8,601 nt of DNA, from positions 1 through 8,601 of the forward strand of contig CALEPR010000143.1 in the NCBI GenBank assembly GCA_937910665.1. Reading direction: 5' to 3'. The notes beneath the pieces are model-generated. The model did no database searches. It was not told where the DNA came from and worked only from the letters and a program-made list of their open reading frames with translations. Source of the stretch: an uncultured Selenomonadales bacterium. GTDB taxonomy: Bacteria > Bacillota > Negativicutes > Selenomonadales > Selenomonadaceae. Shown here piece after piece: positions 5,922 through 8,601 of this stretch. The position numbers and the translations under genes are program-made. The stretch's first letter is position 1; each line of letters starts with the position of its first letter.

Positions 5922-6404
5922 CTAAAATAAAATTTCTGTAACTTCACTTGAAAAATTTTCAGGCGAAGATTTTTTTTCGCCGCTGACTTTTTGCAAAGTT
6001 TGTTTTGCGCATTCAATCATCGCCTTAACTTTTTTAACTTCCTCCTCGTCGCACCAATTATTTTTAACTCCTTCTTCGCACTCTTCCAAATCTGTCTGCA
6101 ACAAATTCATAACGAATTGAACATCGGCAAAAGTTTTCGCCGCCGCAAGTTGTCTTTTGCGTTTCGATTCATTAAAAGTCACTGTAGTTTTTGAACTTTC
6201 TACAATCATATTTCCTTCGCCGTCGATTTTAATTTTCATAGTTTGACCTTTTTCAAGCGATTCAAAATTTTTCTCGGCGGCTTGCAAATTTTCAAAAAGT
6301 TTTTGTTGCTTGCCTTCATCTTTCAGACATTCGCGCAAATATTTTGAAGAAATTTCCGCTGAGCCGCTCGCCACGACAGAAAAATTTTTTTGCAAATATT
6401 TCAT
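5922..6404 (-). CDS. Hypothetical protein, coupled to the upstream gene
   Basis: The protein has 160 residues, with no signal peptide or membrane segment. It appears mostly helical and charged: SSKYLRECLKDEGKQQKLFENL near 20-40, a strand-like part with KIKIDGEGNMIVESSKTTVTF near 58-78, and a Cys-containing helical C-terminal half with NWCDEEEVKKVKAMIECAKQ. The function is not recognised. The ISSKYLREC stretch resembles ISPKILQEM in the neighbour at 6404-6883, and both loosely recall uncharacterised Firmicutes families such as DUF6033; that link is from memory and weak. The start is ATG at 6402-6404. It shares its A with the TGA stop of the upstream gene (TGATG), and no Shine-Dalgarno is visible, so translation is probably coupled. 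A TTG one codon earlier is possible. The gene ends 31 bases from the insertion sequence remnant. Confidence 0.75.
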   Translation of the reverse strand: MKYLQKNFSVVASGSAEISSKYLRECLKDEGKQQKLFENLQAAEKNFESLEKGQTMKIKIDGEGNMIVESSKTTVTFNESKRKRQLAAAKTFADVQFVMNLLQTDLEECEEGVKNNWCDEEEVKKVKAMIECAKQTLQKVSGEKKSSPENFSSEVTEILF

Positions 6405-6883
6405 CAAGTCATTTGTGTTTGAAATTTTTTTTTAGAAAGTTCGACAATCGCCGCAGGAGAAATTTTTTTATTTTCCGGCAAAAGTTTTTGAAGCCAAGAT
6501 TTTTTATTTTTTTTGTCGAGCGCGGAAATTTTTCTGTCATTTTGCTCAGAAATTCCCCAGCCGCGAAGTCCACCGTCATCTGTGATAATAAATCCATGTG
6601 ACTTCAGACTGGGTTGAGAAATATTTTGTCCGGCAACGTCATAAATCAACGCCTCATACTCAATGCGCTTGTCGGGATTTTTCTGCATTTCCTGCAAAAT
6701 TTTCGGCGAAATTGAAAGATTATTCGTGCCGCTGCCGGAAAAAGGCGAAGTCCCGACGCTGATTTTTAAGTTCGGAAATTTTTCCTGCAAATTTTTTAAA
6801 ATATTTTCGTCGCCGTCCGCAGAATTTTTTGCAAAACTCAACGCCGCTTCCGAAACGTAACTTTGACCGACTTTAACTGCCAT
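6404..6883 (-). CDS. Hypothetical protein, possibly DUF6033-like
   Basis: This soluble protein of 159 residues begins MAVKVGQSYVSEAAL. Its central stretch LKISVGTSPFSGSG, then LSISPKILQEM and DKRIEYEALIYDVAG, is followed by a strand-rich SHGFIITDDGGLRGWGI segment and a Lys-rich C-terminus. The function is not recognised. The central motif loosely recalls DUF6033-type proteins, without certainty. The open frame runs on to 7168, but the start is set at ATG 6881-6883 because AGGAAG lies 8 bases upstream. The longer frame would also run antisense through the thioredoxin-like gene. It overlaps the downstream gene by one base (TGATG), so the two form an operon. A weak -10 (TATAAC, minus strand 6950 to 6945) is the best promoter candidate upstream. 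Confidence 0.78.
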   Translation of the reverse strand: MAVKVGQSYVSEAALSFAKNSADGDENILKNLQEKFPNLKISVGTSPFSGSGTNNLSISPKILQEMQKNPDKRIEYEALIYDVAGQNISQPSLKSHGFIITDDGGLRGWGISEQNDRKISALDKKNKKSWLQKLLPENKKISPAAIVELSKKKFQTQMT

Positions 6884-6890
6884 TTTAATC

Positions 6891-6897
6891 ACTTCCT
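6891..6897 (-). promoter_or_regulatory. Ribosome binding site deciding the 6883 start
   Basis: AGGAAGT on the minus strand ends 7 bases before ATG 6881-6883, with the AGGAAG core 8 bases away. It is the only convincing Shine-Dalgarno in the long open frame, and it marks the true start well inside it. Confidence 0.6.
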
Positions 6898-6980
6898 GAA
6901 AAAATTTTTTTCTTTGCAAAAAATATCGACGCAAAAAAATTTTGGTTATAAAAAATTGGCGTGAATGACTGAAATTTTGT

Positions 6981-7037
6981 CGCGAACTCCTCAGAAAATT
7001 TTTAATTTTTTTCTGCGAAGTCGCGAAAATATTTTCG
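6981..7037. promoter_or_regulatory. Hairpin and palindrome between divergent genes
   Basis: CGCGA at 6981-6985 pairs with TCGCG at 7021-7025, CT at 6987-6988 with AG at 7019-7020, and CAGAAAA at 6992-6998 with TTTTCTG at 7009-7015, giving an imperfect stem around a T-rich loop. Overlapping its right edge, CGAAAATATTTTCG at 7024-7037 is a perfect 14-base palindrome ending 3 bases before the ATG of the thioredoxin-like gene. The spot suits an operator or leader structure for one or both divergent genes. No clear promoter for the plus-strand gene was found. Confidence 0.35.
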
Positions 7038-7040
7038 GTG

Positions 7041-7619
7041 ATGAAGTTGAACAGAAAAATTTTTCCTGCGCTGATAATTTTTTGGTTGTTGGTTGTCGAT
7101 GTTTTTTTGTTTAATGATTTGACGCTTGAAAACGAAGTAAAAAAATTTCCGAACTTTTCGACTGTCAATCTTGAAGGCGAATCGATTACCGAAAAAATTT
7201 TTGCGGATAAAATTACTGTTCTTTGTGTGTGGACGACTAATCAGGAAATTTGTTTTGAAGTTTTGCGAGAACTTGACACGATGCAAAAAAATTTTCCTGC
7301 CGATGTTCAAGTTGTCGGGCTTGTCGGAGATCTTCGCGCTGATGATACTGAAAAATTTTTTGTGGCGAAAAATATTGCAAAAAAATATTCGCCGCAAATT
7401 TTGCAACTCGCAGTGAATGATGATTTTTATTCTGTTTTGTCGAAAATAAAATCTGTACCAACTACAATTTTTGTGGACAAGCAAGGAAATTTGGCAGGAC
7501 AACCTGCAGGAGGCGCGAACGTGAAATTTATTCGCCGTGAACTTGAATACATTTTGGAAAAAGATTCGCCCAAATTTTCTGCGCTGAAAAAAATTCAAGA
7601 TACAATTTTATTTCGCTGA
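7041..7619 (+). CDS. Membrane-anchored thioredoxin-fold protein lacking the first redox Cys
   Basis: The protein has 192 residues. Residues 7-25 form one hydrophobic segment after a basic start, acting as a signal anchor that places the rest outside the membrane. The body follows the TlpA/thioredoxin-like plan: strand VLCVW (60-64), the active-site turn, a helix EVLRELDTM, strand VQVVGLVG, and the cis-Pro loop SVPTTIFVDKQG (138-149). Where relatives have W-x-T-W-C-x-x-C, this one has W-T-T-N-Q-E-I-C, so the nucleophilic Cys is replaced by Gln68 and only Cys71 remains. A dithiol oxidoreductase role is therefore unlikely; a monothiol or non-redox role is possible. The start is ATG at 7041, with GTG at 7038 as an alternative; neither has a good ribosome binding site. 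It is divergent from the hypothetical pair and ends 8 bases from the convergent uvrC-like gene. Confidence 0.8.
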   Translation: MKLNRKIFPALIIFWLLVVDVFLFNDLTLENEVKKFPNFSTVNLEGESITEKIFADKITVLCVWTTNQEICFEVLRELDTMQKNFPADVQVVGLVGDLRADDTEKFFVAKNIAKKYSPQILQLAVNDDFYSVLSKIKSVPTTIFVDKQGNLAGQPAGGANVKFIRRELEYILEKDSPKFSALKKIQDTILFR

Positions 7620-7627
7620 AAAAATTT

Positions 7628-8563
7628 TTACTCAGTTTCTAACGCCGCAAAATAATTTTTCAAATTTCTCGCCGCAAGTTTATTCATTCCTGAAACTTTT
7701 TCCAATTCTTCAAGCGACGCATTTTTTATTTGCTTCGTCGAGCCAAAATATTTTAAAAGTTCTGTGCGGCGTTTCTCTCCAATTCCGGAAATTTCGTCCA
7801 GTTCGGAGCGCAAATTTCTTTTCCTACGCAATTTCCTGTGATATGTTATAGCAAATCTGTGAGCTTCGTCGCGGATTCTTTGCATTAAGAACAATGACTG
7901 ACTTCCGCGCGGCAATTCGACCGGCTCGGAAGAATTTTCTACAAAAATCAATTCAAATTGTTTCGCCAAACCGACCACAGGAATTTTTATTCCAAAGCCG
8001 CGAATTATTTCCAGCGCAGAATTTAATTGTCCAATCCCGCCGTCAATTACTATCAAGTCAGGCAAATTTTCTGCATTTCCATAGCGTCTTGAAGTTACCT
8101 CGCGCATTGACAAAAAATCGTCCGGCTTGCCTTCTGTCGAATTTATTTTGTATCGGCGATAATTTTTTTTGTCAGGCACACCATTTTTGAACGCGACCAT
8201 TGACGCAACTGTTTCCGCGCCTTGAAAATGCGATATGTCGAAACATTCCATGCGGCGCGGCAGTTTCGGCAGCTGTAAAAATTTCTGCAAGTCCGCCACT
8301 GCGCCGATTGTCTGAGCCGTCTGCAGTTCCGAACGTTCGGCGCGTTCCTTCAAAAATCTCAGCGCGTTCTCCGCCGCCATTTCTACCAGCGAAAATTTTA
8401 CGCCGCGTTTCGGTGCCGAGATTTTCACGCCCAGCCATTCCGACAGAATTTTTAAATCTTCGTCAGCGAGTTCGACCGGCAGCAAAATTTCTTCCGCAAG
8501 CACTTGATGCATTTGCGCCGAAGACGCAAACGTCAATAATTTCCTATAACGCAACAAGCCCAC
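7628..8563 (-). CDS. uvrC: UvrC C-terminal half (RNase H-like nuclease plus HhH)
   Basis: In nucleotide excision repair, UvrC cuts on both sides of a lesion; the C-terminal half makes the 5' cut. This 311-residue product matches that half: EEILLPVEL (24-32), PKRG (51-54), then the RNase H-like domain with FDISHFQG (108-115), PDDFLSMREV (147-156), IDGGIGQL (173-180) and RDEAHRFAITYH (231-242). Two helix-hairpin-helix motifs follow at about 255-306. The candidate catalytic residues Asp109, Asp148/149, Asp174 and His235/242 are present. The N-terminal GIY-YIG nuclease and UVR motif of a normal UvrC (about 600 residues) are missing. Residues 1-20 do not resemble UvrC, and an in-frame TAG lies at 8594-8596. 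It may be a truncated gene, a frameshifted copy continuing beyond the window, or a stand-alone domain. The GTG start at 8561-8563 is uncertain and has no clear ribosome binding site. IDGGKGQ is normally near invariant; here the Lys is Ile. Confidence 0.85.
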   Translation of the reverse strand: MGLLRYRKLLTFASSAQMHQVLAEEILLPVELADEDLKILSEWLGVKISAPKRGVKFSLVEMAAENALRFLKERAERSELQTAQTIGAVADLQKFLQLPKLPRRMECFDISHFQGAETVASMVAFKNGVPDKKNYRRYKINSTEGKPDDFLSMREVTSRRYGNAENLPDLIVIDGGIGQLNSALEIIRGFGIKIPVVGLAKQFELIFVENSSEPVELPRGSQSLFLMQRIRDEAHRFAITYHRKLRRKRNLRSELDEISGIGEKRRTELLKYFGSTKQIKNASLEELEKVSGMNKLAARNLKNYFAALETE

Positions 8564-8601
8564 GGAATTCAGTTTTTGAAATAATCTTAAAAACTAACGA
8601 A

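Noticed and set aside
6947..6952. Plus-strand TATAAA as promoter of the thioredoxin-like gene
   Set aside because: No acceptable -35 box lies at 16-18 bases, and the same bases read as a -10-like TATAAC on the other strand in an AT-rich tract.
6884..7168. Ninety-five-residue extension of the 6404-6883 frame and the antisense frame 7002-7598
   Set aside because: Both run antisense to the thioredoxin-like gene, are rich in Phe, Lys and Arg as expected from AT-rich antisense, and show no domain. AGGAAG supports ATG 6881-6883.
7616..7635. Bidirectional terminator between the thioredoxin-like and uvrC-like genes
   Set aside because: CTGA and TCAG flank an A-T run, but the stem is short, interrupted and has no U-run, so it does not make a credible terminator.

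Overview
The window looks like chromosomal DNA of a low-GC, Gram-positive-type bacterium. Strong GGAGG-type ribosome binding sites, frequent TTG starts and Lys/Phe/Ile/Asn-rich proteins point to Bacillota, perhaps Negativicutes or Clostridia. That placement is an inference from style, not from a marker gene. AAAATTTT-like runs recur throughout, in genes and between them.

Main feature (about 124-5508, all on the minus strand): a compact defence operon read in the order MNT nucleotidyltransferase, HEPN protein, type III DNA methyltransferase (Mod), type III restriction subunit (Res). A TATAAT -10 box lies just upstream of the MNT gene. The MNT and HEPN genes overlap by 8 bases, 3 bases separate HEPN from mod, and 24 separate mod from res. 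A large branched terminator-like hairpin follows res directly. The MNT/HEPN pair resembles MntA-HepT-type toxin-antitoxin (type VII) modules, so the locus reads as a restriction-modification system with an integrated toxin-antitoxin pair. Three of the four genes start with TTG. The Mod catalytic motif reads DVPY instead of DPPY, and the HEPN protein lacks the canonical R-X4-6-H motif.

Accessory junction (5509-5890): a 20-bp palindrome, a region of opposed G-tract and C-tract arms, and a decayed IS256/mutator-type transposase remnant with internal deletions and one recognisable end.

Right side (5922-8593): two coupled minus-strand genes of unknown function (6404-6883 and 5922-6404) that share an internal motif. 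Divergent from them is a membrane-anchored thioredoxin-fold protein missing the first Cys of CXXC (7041-7619). Convergent with that is the C-terminal half of UvrC (7628-8563), with nuclease and helix-hairpin-helix regions but no recognisable N-terminal half. An in-frame stop lies 30 bases before its start.

No rRNA, tRNA or CRISPR array was seen. All family assignments come from reading motifs by eye; no database search was run.
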